From the NCBI RefSeq assembly GCF_000741785.1, contig NZ_JGZP01000011.1, positions 62,001 to 126,000 on the forward strand: DNA of 64,000 nucleotides. The letters are read 5' to 3'. Under the pieces are notes generated by a model. That model did no database searches. It was not told the DNA's origin and saw nothing but the letters and a program-made list of their open reading frames with translations. The translations under genes were made by a program, and so were the position numbers. Of the stretch, positions 23,907 through 33,845 are shown piece after piece. Within the stretch, counting starts at the first letter, position 1. Each line of letters opens with the position of its first letter. Source of the stretch: Bifidobacterium stellenboschense (GTDB taxonomy: Bacteria > Actinomycetota > Actinomycetes > Actinomycetales > Bifidobacteriaceae).

Positions 23907-23942
23907 CCCCACTCTACCCCACTTTCCCCCATTTTTCCCCAC
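23907..23942 (-). promoter_or_regulatory. Four MraZ boxes upstream of mraZ
   Basis: On the minus strand the segment reads as four TGGGG/GGGGG repeats with exact 10-bp period: CCCCAC at 23907 and 23917, CCCCCA at 23926 and CCCCAC at 23937 on the plus strand. MraZ is known to bind tandem TGGG-type repeats at about 10-bp spacing in front of its own operon. Here they lie 52-87 bp upstream of the start codon. Confidence 0.85.
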
Positions 23943-24125
23943 GCACTCACACAATTCGCGCTTTTTCGGCGGGTTACGGACCTCCGAGGCGCTCCGGCTA
24001 CGCACCAAGGACGAATTCACCCGGAATTCACCTCGTCCCCGGACCGACCCGCCGGCCACGTTCGGGGTGTGGAGTAGATTGGAATACTCAAGTTTTCAGG
24101 AACCAGAACAGGGGATTCGGAACAC

Positions 24126-26405
24126 ATGTCGAGTTACGCCTCGCAGATCGAGGAGGAGCAGCACGCGGTCAGCCGCGCATACGACCGTCTGGACGCGTTG
24201 CGCGCCCAGGCCAGGCAGCGTCTCGACGCCGTGCGGGCCGCGGGATCGCACGGTTCGCCGACGCAGCGCACCGAACGCGACTCGTTCGCCACGATGTACG
24301 AGGACCGGCTCACGCAGCTGCGCGCCGTCGAGGACCGTCTCGTGTTCGGGCGTCTCGACGACAGGACCGGCGGCCGACGCTACATCGGCCGCATCGGCCT
24401 GTCCGACGACCGCCACGTGCCGATGCTCACCGACTGGCGCGCCGAGGCGGCACGTCCGTTCTACGAGGCAACGCCGTCGCATCACGGCGACATCGTGATG
24501 CGACGCCACATCACGCTGAGCTTCCGCGACGTGGTCGCGTTGGAGGACGAGGTGCTTGACATCCACTCCGATCAGGTCGGCGAGGCGTCGAAGTCGGGCA
24601 CGCTGACCGGCGAGGGCGCCCTGCTCGCCTCGCTGAGCTCCCGGCGCACCGGCAAGATGACCGACATCGTCGCCACCATCCAGGCCGAGCAGGACCACAT
24701 CATCCGTTCGGCGATGGACCGCGCGGTCGTCGTGCAGGGAGGCCCCGGCACCGGCAAGACCGCGGTGGCGCTGCACCGCGCCGCCTACCTGCTGTACACG
24801 CACCGCCGCACGCTGGAACGTTCCGGCGTGCTCGTCGTCGGCCCCAGCTCGACGTTCCTGCACTACATCGACCAAGTGCTGCCCTCGCTGGGCGAGACCG
24901 GCGTGGTCTCGCGCACCATCGGCGACCTCATCCCCGGCGTCGAGGCCACCGCCGTGGATTCGCCGCGCGCCGCATGGCTCAAGGGCGACCACCGCATGGC
25001 CAACGCGGTGCGCAACGCCGTCGCCGCGCGCGAACGCGTGCCCGCCGACCTGCCGGTCGTGCAAATCAACGGTATGCCGGTGCCGATGCTCGCCACGGAC
25101 GTCGAACAGGCGATCGCCGACGCCAAACGCACCCGACAGCCGCACAACAAGGCGCGCGAGACGTTCGTCAAGTCGATGATCTCCGCGATGCGCATCCGCT
25201 ACGAGGAGCAGCTCGACTACACGCCCGACCAGGACGAGGTCAACCGCGTGGTCTCCCTGCTGCGCATGAACGACAAGGTGCGCGTCGCGCTCAACCTCGC
25301 CTGGCTGCCGATGAACGGCATGTGGCTCATCGACGACATGTTCTCCAAGCCGGCGAAACTACGCCGCTACGCCCCATGGCTGAGCGACGAGGAGGTGGCC
25401 GAACTGACCCGACCGAAGGGGGCGCCGATCACCCGCTCGGACGTGCCGCTGCTCGACGAGGCGCTGGAGCTGCTCGGCGACGATCCGAAGCTCGCGTCGC
25501 GTCGACGCCGCGAGGAGGCCGCGCAGGCCGAGCAGCTGCGGTTCGCGCAGGACACGCTCGCCCAGAACGGCATCGGCACGGGCCTCGTCACCTCGCAGAT
25601 GCTGCTCGACCAGATCAACGGCTCGGACGCCGAGGCGACCGCGCAGGCCGCCGGCCGCGACCGCGAATGGACGTACGGGCACGTCGTCGTCGACGAGGCG
25701 CAGGAGCTCACCGCCATGGACTGGCGCATGCTCATGCGCCGCTGCCCGTCGCGCTCGTTCACGATCGTGGGCGATGTGGCGCAGACCAGCGCGCTCGGCG
25801 GCACCCGTTCGTGGGCGAAGACGATGAACCGCCTGTTCGGCCGCGGCCGCTGGGATTTGAACGAGCTGACCATCGACTACCGCAACCCTCAGGAGGTGTC
25901 GGATCTCGCCGGACGGTTCGCCGAGGCGCAGGGGCTCTACATCTCCACCGTGCACGCGGTGCGCCGCATCCCCGGCTCCGTGTTCCGCCTGACGGTCGCC
26001 TCGCGCGGCGAACTGTGCGCGGCGGCGGCGCGCGAGGCCGCCGGACTGGCGGAACGGTTCGTCGCCCAAGACGGCACGGGCCGCGTGGCGGTGATCGCCG
26101 CCGACGCGCTGCTGCCCGGACTGCGCGACGCGATGGATGCCGCCCTGCGCGACGTGCTCGGCGCCGCCGAGGCGGAACGGCTCGCCGCGCAGGAGCCGTG
26201 GGATCGTCAGGTGGACGTATGCGGCACCGAGACGGTGAAGGGACTCGAATACGATGCGGTCGTGCTCGTCGAGCCCGGGCTCATCGATCAGGAGGCACCG
26301 AGCCGTCTGGTCGCCGCCGCCGACCTGTATGTGGCGATGACGCGTCCGACGCAGCGTCTGGCCATCGTTCGAACCTCATTGGACGAAAAGGACTTGGAAC
26401 TCTAA
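24126..26405 (+). CDS. HelD-type UvrD-family helicase (RNA polymerase recycling factor)
   Basis: A 759-residue protein. The N-terminal 70 residues form an antiparallel coil (SSYASQIEEEQHAVSRAYDR, then LRAQARQRLDAVR), as in the HelD secondary-channel arm. Superfamily I motifs: Walker A 'VVVQGGPGTGKTAVALHRAA' (about 202-221), Walker B 'YGHVVVDEAQELTAMDWRML', 'TIVGDVAQTSALGGTRSWAK', motif VI region 'LYVAMTRPTQRLAIVRTS'. HelD proteins bind RNA polymerase and release it from DNA or stalled complexes. The related HelR subgroup confers rifamycin tolerance; which subgroup this is cannot be told by eye. It is divergent from mraZ and followed 11 bp later by serA. Confidence 0.88.
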   Translation: MSSYASQIEEEQHAVSRAYDRLDALRAQARQRLDAVRAAGSHGSPTQRTERDSFATMYEDRLTQLRAVEDRLVFGRLDDRTGGRRYIGRIGLSDDRHVPMLTDWRAEAARPFYEATPSHHGDIVMRRHITLSFRDVVALEDEVLDIHSDQVGEASKSGTLTGEGALLASLSSRRTGKMTDIVATIQAEQDHIIRSAMDRAVVVQGGPGTGKTAVALHRAAYLLYTHRRTLERSGVLVVGPSSTFLHYIDQVLPSLGETGVVSRTIGDLIPGVEATAVDSPRAAWLKGDHRMANAVRNAVAARERVPADLPVVQINGMPVPMLATDVEQAIADAKRTRQPHNKARETFVKSMISAMRIRYEEQLDYTPDQDEVNRVVSLLRMNDKVRVALNLAWLPMNGMWLIDDMFSKPAKLRRYAPWLSDEEVAELTRPKGAPITRSDVPLLDEALELLGDDPKLASRRRREEAAQAEQLRFAQDTLAQNGIGTGLVTSQMLLDQINGSDAEATAQAAGRDREWTYGHVVVDEAQELTAMDWRMLMRRCPSRSFTIVGDVAQTSALGGTRSWAKTMNRLFGRGRWDLNELTIDYRNPQEVSDLAGRFAEAQGLYISTVHAVRRIPGSVFRLTVASRGELCAAAAREAAGLAERFVAQDGTGRVAVIAADALLPGLRDAMDAALRDVLGAAEAERLAAQEPWDRQVDVCGTETVKGLEYDAVVLVEPGLIDQEAPSRLVAAADLYVAMTRPTQRLAIVRTSLDEKDLEL

Positions 26406-26415
26406 GGTGGGAAGC

Positions 26416-27615
26416 ATGCCTAAAGCACTGTTACTGGAGAACATTCACCCGGACGCGGCCAAGTCGCTGCGCGATCACGGGTTCGAAGTGGAGACGATGA
26501 AGGGGGCCTTGAGCGAGGACGAGCTCATCGACGCGCTGGACGGCGTCGACGTGGTGGGCGTGCGCTCCAAGACGAATGTGACGCGCCGCGTGCTCGAGGC
26601 GCGCCCGACCCTCTCCGCGGTGGGCTGCTTCTGCATCGGCACGAACCAGGTCGACCTCGATTTCGCGGGCGAACAGGGCATCGCCGTGTTCAACGCCCCG
26701 TATTCGAACACGCGATCCGTCGTGGAGCTCGTGCTGTGCGACATCATCTGCCTGATGCGCCGCATCCCCGCCCACACGCATCATCTCAAGCACGGCGTGT
26801 GGGACAAGACCGCCACCGGTTCGCATGAGGTGCGCGGCAAGACCCTGGGCATCATCGGCTACGGCAACATCGGCTCCCAGCTGAGCGTGCTCGCCGAGGC
26901 GATGGGCATGCGCGTCGTGTTCTACGATCTGGAGGAGAAGCTGGCGCTCGGCAACGCGCACCGTTGCGCCACGCTCAACGAGCTGCTCGAACAGTCGGAC
27001 GCGGTGACGATTCACGTGGACGGCCGCAAATCGAACACCGGGTTCTTCGGCGAGGACCAGTTCGCCCACATGAAGCAGGACGCGATCTTCATCAACGCCT
27101 CGCGCGGCTTCGTCGCCGATTTGGGCGCGTTGAAGCAGCATCTGGATTCCGGGCACCTGTCCGGCGCCGCCGTGGACGTGTTCCCCGTGGAGCCGAAGAA
27201 GACGGGCGACCCGTTCGAGACGGCGCTGGCCGACGAGGACAACATGATCCTCACCCCGCACATCGGCGGTTCGACCCTGGAGGCGCAGGAGGCGATCGGC
27301 CACTTCGTCTCGCAGCGTCTTGAGGATTACTGGGAGAAGGGATCGACCTCGCTGTCGGTGAACCTGCCGCAGATCAATCTGGGCGCGAACCGTGGCGTGG
27401 CGCGCATCGCCCACCTGCACGCGAATCTGCCGGGCGTGCTCGCCCATGTGAACCGCGTGCTCGGCGAGGAGAACATCAACATCGCCGCCCAGTCGCTCGG
27501 CACCGAAGGCGAACTCGGCTACGTGGTGACCGACGTGTCCCAGCGTCCCTCCAAGGAGGCTCTGGAGGCCCTGCGCTCCATCGAGGGCACGATCCGCATG
27601 CGCGTGATCTCCTGA
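26416..27615 (+). CDS. serA: D-3-phosphoglycerate dehydrogenase
   Basis: 399 residues from the ATG at 26416 (AAGGTGGGAAGC site). D-2-hydroxyacid dehydrogenase fold: NAD motif 'KTLGIIGYGNIGSQLSVLAE', catalytic Arg in 'DAIFINASRGFVADLGALKQ', 'AAVDVFPVEPKKTGDPFETA', and His in 'NMILTPHIGGSTLEAQEAIG'. C-terminal ACT domain (about residues 325-399, 'ARIAHLHANLPGVLAHVNRV'), the serine-sensing module. It catalyses the first step of serine synthesis. It follows the helicase by 11 bp, so co-transcription is likely. Confidence 0.95.
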   Translation: MPKALLLENIHPDAAKSLRDHGFEVETMKGALSEDELIDALDGVDVVGVRSKTNVTRRVLEARPTLSAVGCFCIGTNQVDLDFAGEQGIAVFNAPYSNTRSVVELVLCDIICLMRRIPAHTHHLKHGVWDKTATGSHEVRGKTLGIIGYGNIGSQLSVLAEAMGMRVVFYDLEEKLALGNAHRCATLNELLEQSDAVTIHVDGRKSNTGFFGEDQFAHMKQDAIFINASRGFVADLGALKQHLDSGHLSGAAVDVFPVEPKKTGDPFETALADEDNMILTPHIGGSTLEAQEAIGHFVSQRLEDYWEKGSTSLSVNLPQINLGANRGVARIAHLHANLPGVLAHVNRVLGEENINIAAQSLGTEGELGYVVTDVSQRPSKEALEALRSIEGTIRMRVIS

Positions 27616-27780
27616 TCCGGCGGGGGGTTCTCGGCATCCCCGCGCCCGTATAATGAATGGCCCGCTGACGGTATGTCCGTCCGCGGGCCATCGTCGTTCA
27701 GGTTTCCGTCCTCCTGACTCCCCTACGGGCATTGATTCCCCTACGGGCATCCGCGAGGATGGATACTCAATTCCTTCTTC

Positions 27781-28224
27781 TTACTCCTCCTTGAGCGCGT
27801 CGATCGCCTGCTGGAAGTCGGACAGGTTCTCGAAGTTCTGGTAGACGCTGGCGAACCGCAGGTAGGCGACCTGATCGAGTTCCTTCAGCGGCTTGAGGAT
27901 GGCCTTGCCGACCTCGTCGGACGTGACCTGCGCCTGCCCGGTGGACCGCAGGTCCTCCTCGACGCGCTGGCCGAGCTTCCTCAGGTCGTCCTCCTTGACC
28001 GGACGCCCCTGGCAGGCCTTGCGCACACCGGAGATGACCTTGTCGCGGTTGAACGGCTCCAGGCTCCCCGACCGCTTCTCCACCAGCAGCGTGGTGGTCT
28101 CCAATGTGGTGAACCGCTTATTGCAATGCAGGCACATGCGCCTACGACGAATCGAATAGCCGTCTTCGCTGACGCGGGTCTCGATGACCTTCGTCTCGGC
28201 ATGGTGACAATACGGGCAATGCAT
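27781..28224 (-). CDS. nrdR: Transcriptional repressor NrdR
   Basis: 147 residues from the ATG at 28224, which places the zinc ribbon at the very N-terminus (MHCPYCHHAETKVIETR with a second CxxC in 'RRRMCLHCNKRFTTLETT'). An ATP-cone follows (LVEKRSGSLEPFNRDKVISG to 'YLRFASVYQNFENLSDFQQA'). NrdR binds NrdR boxes and represses ribonucleotide reductase genes according to ATP/dATP level. Length matches the family. It is downstream of the LysM gene on the same strand (164 bp), a common actinobacterial pairing with lexA nearby. Confidence 0.96.
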   Translation of the reverse strand: MHCPYCHHAETKVIETRVSEDGYSIRRRRMCLHCNKRFTTLETTTLLVEKRSGSLEPFNRDKVISGVRKACQGRPVKEDDLRKLGQRVEEDLRSTGQAQVTSDEVGKAILKPLKELDQVAYLRFASVYQNFENLSDFQQAIDALKEE

Positions 28225-28388
28225 ACCATCAACCATAGCGTGACCCACGCCGCACGCCGTGCGGACGGGGTTTCGACGCGCCGCGGCACCCATCTCCGGC
28301 ACGGGCCGGCGCCTCACCGTCGCGCGCGCCGCCGCCCCGAAGCCCCGCCCGCCATCCGAGGAGCCCCGCCCGCCACCGGACATGCACG

Positions 28389-28697
28389 TCACCGTTCACC
28401 TCCCGTCTCGTCGGGTTCCTCCGGCACGATGATGCGCTGCCCGACCCGCACCTGCGTGCCGTCCATGCCGTTCAGGCGCTTGAGTTCGTCGACCGACGCC
28501 GACACGTCGCCGCCCTCCGGGGTGATCATCTCCGCATAGGTCCACAGCGACTGGCCCGGCTGCACCGTGTAGCTCGTCACCTCCACCGGCGTCGAGGCGC
28601 CGGTCGCCTGCTTCGGCGACGAGAACACGCCGACCACCACCCATACCGCGACCATCGCCATCACCAGCACGACCATTCGCCTCATCGCCCTCACCAT
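28389..28697 (-). CDS. LysM peptidoglycan-binding membrane protein
   Basis: 102 residues from the ATG at 28697. Basic N-terminus, one membrane helix (MVVLVMAMVAVWVVVGVF, about 8-25), then a linker and a single LysM domain (SYTVQPGQSLWTYAEMITPE to 'VRVGQRIIVPEE', about 43-92). Actinobacterial genomes commonly carry such a LysM gene divergent from lexA; several relatives are SOS-induced cell-division inhibitors of the YneA/DivS type. The shared LexA-box region here supports that idea, but inhibition is inferred. Confidence 0.85.
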   Translation of the reverse strand: MVRAMRRMVVLVMAMVAVWVVVGVFSSPKQATGASTPVEVTSYTVQPGQSLWTYAEMITPEGGDVSASVDELKRLNGMDGTQVRVGQRIIVPEEPDETGGER

Positions 28698-28712
28698 GAC
28701 GACCACCTCTTT

Positions 28713-28810
28713 CGAACAGATGTTTTATCGAACAGTTGTATTGATTGTTGCACGGATGTTCGATTCGCGCAACCCGCCGTGTCGAACATATGTTTTGCCG
28801 TTTGTTCGAA
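28713..28810. promoter_or_regulatory. LexA (SOS) boxes between the LysM gene and lexA
   Basis: CGAACAGATGTTTT (28713-28726), CGAACAGTTGTATT (28729-28742), CGAACATATGTTTT (28783-28796) and TTTGTTCGAA (28801-28810) all match parts of the Gram-positive SOS box CGAAC-N4-GTTCG/TTTG. Two flank each gene start, so both transcripts are likely under LexA control. Confidence 0.8.
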
Positions 28811-28852
28811 TCCGCGTTATGCTTGCACCATCACGATGGAAAGGAGTGCGCC

Positions 28853-29605
28853 ATGAGCACGATCCCGTTCACCCCCCGCGACGCCGGGCAGCCGGACGAG
28901 CGCGACCTGACGGAACGTCAACGAATGATCCTCGACGCGATCAGGGACTACCAGAACGAGCGCGGCTTCTCCCCCTCCTTCCGGGACATCGGCAGGGCGA
29001 CCGGCCTGAAGAGCCCGTCATCGGTCAAACATCAACTGCAGACCTTGGCGGAGAAGGGCTTCATCCGCCTCAATGCGAACAAGGGCCGCGCCATCGAAAT
29101 CCTTTCTCCGGCGACCGCGACGACTTCCGGCGCGACCGCCGGCGGCATCGGCACGACACCCGCACCCGAGTCCGCCGTCGATGGCGAGGGCGCTCCGGTG
29201 GTGGTGCCGTTCCCCGCTTCGGTGCGTGAATCCCGTGACGTGCCGCTGGTGGGCCGCATCGCGGCTGGCGTGCCGATCACCGCGGAGCAGCATGTCGAGG
29301 ACGTGATGCGCCTGCCCGAACGGCTCACCGGGCCGGGAGGCAACCTGTTCATGCTGGAGGTCCATGGCGATTCGATGGTCGACGCCGCCATCTGCGACGG
29401 CGACTTCGTGGTGGTCCGCGAACAGCATGACGCGGTGAACGGCGACATCGTCGCCGCCCTGCTCGACGGCGAGGCCACGGTGAAGACGTACCGCAGCGAG
29501 GGTGGTCATCTGTGGCTGATGCCGCATAATCCGGCCTATCCGCCGATCGACGGCACTCATGCGACGATCATGGGGCGCGTGGTCACGGTGCTGCGTCGCC
29601 TGTAG
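28853..29605 (+). CDS. lexA: SOS repressor LexA
   Basis: 250 residues from the ATG at 28853 (AAGGAG, 6 bp). N-terminal winged helix: 'LTERQRMILDAIRDYQNERG', 'SPSFRDIGRATGLKSPSSVK'. A linker of about 60 residues carries an Ala/Thr/Gly-rich insertion. The autocleavage site Ala-Gly is in 'VGRIAAGVPITAEQ'; catalytic Ser in 'EVHGDSMVDAAICDGDFVVV' and Lys in 'GEATVKTYRSEGGHLWLMPH'. RecA-stimulated self-cleavage derepresses SOS genes. It is divergent from the LysM gene across several SOS boxes, implying autoregulation. Confidence 0.97.
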   Translation: MSTIPFTPRDAGQPDERDLTERQRMILDAIRDYQNERGFSPSFRDIGRATGLKSPSSVKHQLQTLAEKGFIRLNANKGRAIEILSPATATTSGATAGGIGTTPAPESAVDGEGAPVVVPFPASVRESRDVPLVGRIAAGVPITAEQHVEDVMRLPERLTGPGGNLFMLEVHGDSMVDAAICDGDFVVVREQHDAVNGDIVAALLDGEATVKTYRSEGGHLWLMPHNPAYPPIDGTHATIMGRVVTVLRRL

Positions 29606-29702
29606 CGGCGGACACACCCACGCGGCCGTCGTTCATCGCCGCGCCCCGCCAAGGCGATTCCCGCCTGCGTGAGGAATCGCGTGCTATAGTCGTCATCGTC
29701 AT

Positions 29703-29727
29703 GGACCCCGGCAGAGCGCCGGGGTCC
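29703..29727 (+). terminator. Terminator after lexA
   Basis: Perfect 10-bp stem GGACCCCGGC / GCCGGGGTCC with loop AGAGC, followed by TCGTGTTTT. Confidence 0.8.
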
Positions 29728-29808
29728 TCGTGTTTTCGGGCGCTACCGGGAATGGTAGTGAGAAACGGTCTCACCTGCGTGGGACCGATGGAAGCGAGGT
29801 GTCACGTC

Positions 29809-30759
29809 ATGGTTCACGATCATGCGCAGGATTCGGCCGCGGTGCGGCAAGCCGGCGGCGAGGCGGCGGCCCACCGTCGTAGGCTCACGGCCACGTTGGC
29901 GGTGACGGCTTCGGTGTTCGTCGTGGAAGTGGTGGCCGCGGTGTTGACCGGCTCCCTTGCCCTGCTGGTGGACGCCGGCCATATGCTGACGGACATGTCG
30001 GTGCTGATCGCCTCGACGGTGACGGCGGTGTTGATGGCTCGCAGACCGAGCAGCACGCGCACATGGGGTTGGGCGCGGCTTGAGGTGCTGACCGCAGCGG
30101 CCGGCGCGGTGGTGCTGCTCATCGTGGGCGTGTATGCGCTGGTGGAGGCGGGCATGCGCCTGTTCGGCGGGGCCGCGCACGGCATCGACGACGTGAACCT
30201 CCTGCTGTTCGTGGGCGTACTGGGCTTGTCCGCGAATGTGGCGTCGATCTTCATTCTCGCCTCGCAGCGAGGCGACAACATGAACATGAAGGCGGCGTTC
30301 CTTGAGGTGATGAACGACGCGTTGGGGTCGGTGGCGGTGGTCTTGTCCGCCCTGGTGATGATGTCGACGGGCTGGATGGGCTTCGACGCGGTGGCGGGCG
30401 GCGTGATCGCCCTGATGATGATCCCCCGTGCCGTCTCGCTGCTGCATAAGGCGATGCATGTGCTGTTGGAGGAGACGCCGGAGGGTCTGGATCTGGACGA
30501 GGTGCGCGAACACTTGGAACAGGTGCCGCATGTGGTGGCGGTGCACGACCTGCATGCGAGCACCGTGTCGACGGGCATGCCGTTCCTGATGGCGCATGTG
30601 GTGGTGGAGAAGGGCATGACGATGGAGCAGGCGGCGGGAGTCCTCGAACAGCTGCAGGATTGCCTGCGCGAGCATTTCCCCGTCTCGGTTCCGCACACCA
30701 CGTTCCAACTGGAGCCGGAAGGCTACGACTCCCCCTCCGACGAGTCCCTTCACGAGTAG
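29809..30759 (+). CDS. Cation diffusion facilitator family metal exporter
   Basis: 316 residues from the ATG at 29809. Six helices with the CDF metal-site signatures: 'LALLVDAGHMLTDMSVLIAS' (HxxxD in helix 2) and 'VMNDALGSVAVVLSALVMMS' (DxxxS-type in helix 5), then the C-terminal cytoplasmic domain 'VPHVVAVHDLHASTVSTGMP'. His-rich N-terminus (VHDHAQDS). CDF proteins export Zn2+, Co2+, Cd2+ or similar ions by proton antiport. The helix 2 H-D pair suggests a CzcD-like Zn/Co/Cd exporter. Monocistronic between the lexA terminator and its own terminator. Confidence 0.93.
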   Translation: MVHDHAQDSAAVRQAGGEAAAHRRRLTATLAVTASVFVVEVVAAVLTGSLALLVDAGHMLTDMSVLIASTVTAVLMARRPSSTRTWGWARLEVLTAAAGAVVLLIVGVYALVEAGMRLFGGAAHGIDDVNLLLFVGVLGLSANVASIFILASQRGDNMNMKAAFLEVMNDALGSVAVVLSALVMMSTGWMGFDAVAGGVIALMMIPRAVSLLHKAMHVLLEETPEGLDLDEVREHLEQVPHVVAVHDLHASTVSTGMPFLMAHVVVEKGMTMEQAAGVLEQLQDCLREHFPVSVPHTTFQLEPEGYDSPSDESLHE

Positions 30760-30825
30760 CGGACCGCCAACCACCCTCAGTCGGCCTCCGGCCGACAGCT
30801 CCCGCCAGCGGGAGCGAAAAAGAAC

Positions 30826-30867
30826 AACCCCTGCACGGGCCACAAGGCATCCGTACAGGGGTTATTT
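30826..30867 (+). terminator. Terminator after the CDF exporter
   Basis: AACCCCTGCACGG (30826-30838) pairs with CCGTACAGGGGTT (30851-30863), one mismatch, followed by ATTTC. A second hairpin (TCGGCC..GGCCGA, about 30781-30796) precedes it. Confidence 0.75.
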
Positions 30868-30871
30868 CATG

Positions 30872-30974
30872 AAAAAACGTTCTACGCGTGCGGTCTCAAG
30901 GCGCGGAGAGTGAAGGCGTACGAAGGTACGTCGAACTCTCCGCAACGCAGAGAACGCTCCGTAGAACGGTTTTT
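30872..30974 (-). terminator. Nested inverted repeat at the ldh 3' end
   Basis: The outer arms AAAAAACGTTCTACG (30872-30886) and CGTAGAACGGTTTTT (30960-30974) pair. Inner arms GCGGAGAGT (30903-30911) and ACTCTCCGC (30935-30943) pair, with a small GTAC-based third stem in the centre. A/T runs on both sides allow function on either strand. It lies 2 bp beyond the ldh stop. Confidence 0.7.
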
Positions 30975-30976
30975 CA

Positions 30977-31954
<978 letters not shown>

Positions 31955-32171
31955 TTAGAGTCAATGCCCGTTGCCGGGCATCATTCAACCAACGGCTACC
32001 AATGTACTCGCATTACGTGACGACGCGTCGAACGATGGTTGACGATTTCCTTGCAACGTCAACGTTGTTACCGCTCACACGCACATCGCGCGACACATGT
32101 GGGCAAAGTCACATCGCGTGTCATGGAGACACTGGACGTCGGCGCGACACCGCACGCCGCCGCGCCGCGCG

Positions 32172-33698
32172 TCAGTCGACGGCGACGGCGACGATGCGCG
32201 CCGCGAGATGCGCGTCGACGTCGGCGACGACCCTCACGCCGTCGTCGCGCCATTCGACGCTCCCGACGTGGCCGTACTCGCGCACCTGCGACAGCAGGGC
32301 GCCAGCCGTGTACGGCAGGAGCGCGTCCACGTGCACGTTGGGCACGGGCAGCAGCGATTCGACGGCGTCGCGCAGCGCGTCGACGCCGCGGCCGTCGAAC
32401 GCGGAGACGATGTGCGCGTCCGGTTCGAGCGCGGCGAGCCGTTCCAGCGTGGCCTCGTCGCACATGTCGGCCTTGTTGAACGCGATGACGCGCGGGATGG
32501 ATTCGGCGCCGTCGATGCCGGACAGCACCTCGTTGACCGCATCGATCTGCGAGAACGGGTCCGGGTGGGAGCCGTCGACGACGTGCAGGATCACGTCGGC
32601 CTCGGCGACCTCCTCCAGCGTGGATTTGAACGCCTCGACGAGCTGCGTGGGCAGACGGCGCACGAATCCGACGGTGTCGACGTAGGCGTAGAGGCGGCCG
32701 TCGCGCGCCTTCGCGCGGCGCACGGCCGTGTCGAGCGTGGCGAACAGCGCGTTCTCGACGAGTTCCGTCGATCCGGTGAGCCGGTTCGTCAGCGACGACT
32801 TGCCCGCGTTCGTGTAGCCGACGACGGCGATGGTGGGCAGCCCGTAGCGCCGGCGCGAGCCGCGCTTGACCTCGCGGGCGGGCGCCATCTCGCGGATCTG
32901 GCGCTTCAGGCGGGCGATGCGCGTGCGGATGACGCGTCGGTCCATCTCGATCTTCGTCTCGCCCGGGCCTCGCGAGCCGATGCCGCCGTCCGCGCCGGCC
33001 GCACGGCCGCCCGCCTGACGCGACAGGGACCCGCCCCAGCCACGCAGTCGCGGCAGCATGTATTCGAGCTGGGCGAGCTCCACCTGCGCCTTGCCCTCAC
33101 GGCTGGTGGCGTGCTGGGCGAAGATGTCGAGGATCACGGCGGTGCGGTCGACGACCTTCACCTTGGCGGCGTCCTCGAGTCCGCGGCGCTGGCTCGGCGG
33201 CAGATCGTCGTCGACGACGATCGTGTCCGCCTCCTCGCGCGCGACGATGTCAGCAATCTCGCGCGCCTTGCCGGAACCCACGTAGGTGGCGGCATCCGGC
33301 TTGAGACGATGCTGGAGCAGGCCGTCGCACACCTCGGCGCCCGCGGTCTCGGCGAGCGCGGCGAGCTCGCGCAGCGACTCCTCGGCCTTGGCCTGCGTGG
33401 TCTTCGCGCTCGACCACACGCCGACGAGCACGACGCGTTCGAGGCGCACCTTGCGGTATTCGACCTCGGTGACGTCCTTGAGTTCGCCCAAGCCGGCGAC
33501 GTGCTTCAGCTGGTTGCGCGACTCGCGTTCCTCCCACGCCTCGTCGTGGCGTTCCGCCCAACCGGCGCCGTTCCCCTCGTCGAGCAGCACCTCGGAGGAT
33601 TCGGCGAGCACTCCCCCTCCGCCCGTCACGACGCCTTCCTCGTCGATGCGTCCGTCATGCGATGATTCATGGGTTGCGGGGCTGCTGCTCAATGTCAC
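32172..33698 (-). CDS. hflX: GTPase HflX
   Basis: About 508 residues if translation starts at the GTG 33698; the frame is open far upstream (antisense to hrpA) and no strong ribosome site fixes the start. N-terminal nucleotide-binding region 'RLERVVLVGVWSSAKTTQAK' to 'TIVVDDDLPPSQRRGLEDAA'; coil 'IRTRIARLKRQIREMAPARE'; G domain: G1 'IAVVGYTNAGKSSLTNRLTG', G2/G3 'FATLDTAVRR'/'YVDTVGFVRRLPTQLVEAFK', G4 'IAFNKADMCDE'. HflX is a ribosome-splitting GTPase used under heat or antibiotic stress. It is divergent from the methyltransferase at 33846. Confidence 0.93.
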   Translation of the reverse strand: MTLSSSPATHESSHDGRIDEEGVVTGGGGVLAESSEVLLDEGNGAGWAERHDEAWEERESRNQLKHVAGLGELKDVTEVEYRKVRLERVVLVGVWSSAKTTQAKAEESLRELAALAETAGAEVCDGLLQHRLKPDAATYVGSGKAREIADIVAREEADTIVVDDDLPPSQRRGLEDAAKVKVVDRTAVILDIFAQHATSREGKAQVELAQLEYMLPRLRGWGGSLSRQAGGRAAGADGGIGSRGPGETKIEMDRRVIRTRIARLKRQIREMAPAREVKRGSRRRYGLPTIAVVGYTNAGKSSLTNRLTGSTELVENALFATLDTAVRRAKARDGRLYAYVDTVGFVRRLPTQLVEAFKSTLEEVAEADVILHVVDGSHPDPFSQIDAVNEVLSGIDGAESIPRVIAFNKADMCDEATLERLAALEPDAHIVSAFDGRGVDALRDAVESLLPVPNVHVDALLPYTAGALLSQVREYGHVGSVEWRDDGVRVVADVDAHLAARIVAVAVD

Positions 33699-33845
33699 CT
33701 CTGGTCCGTCGGAAGGTTCCTCGATTGCGTTATGGTCCTTATTATCATCATTGAGGTGACATGCGCCGGCATGCGCACCATCGTACGGATGGTCCGGGCG
33801 CCGCGCGACGCGGACGTCGGGGCGGTAAGGAGTGTGAAGGACATC

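Noticed and set aside
27649..27695. TATAAT followed by a strong hairpin after serA, as a small-RNA gene
   Set aside because: No acceptable -35 at 16-18 bp and no T-run after the hairpin; more likely part of the serA 3' region.
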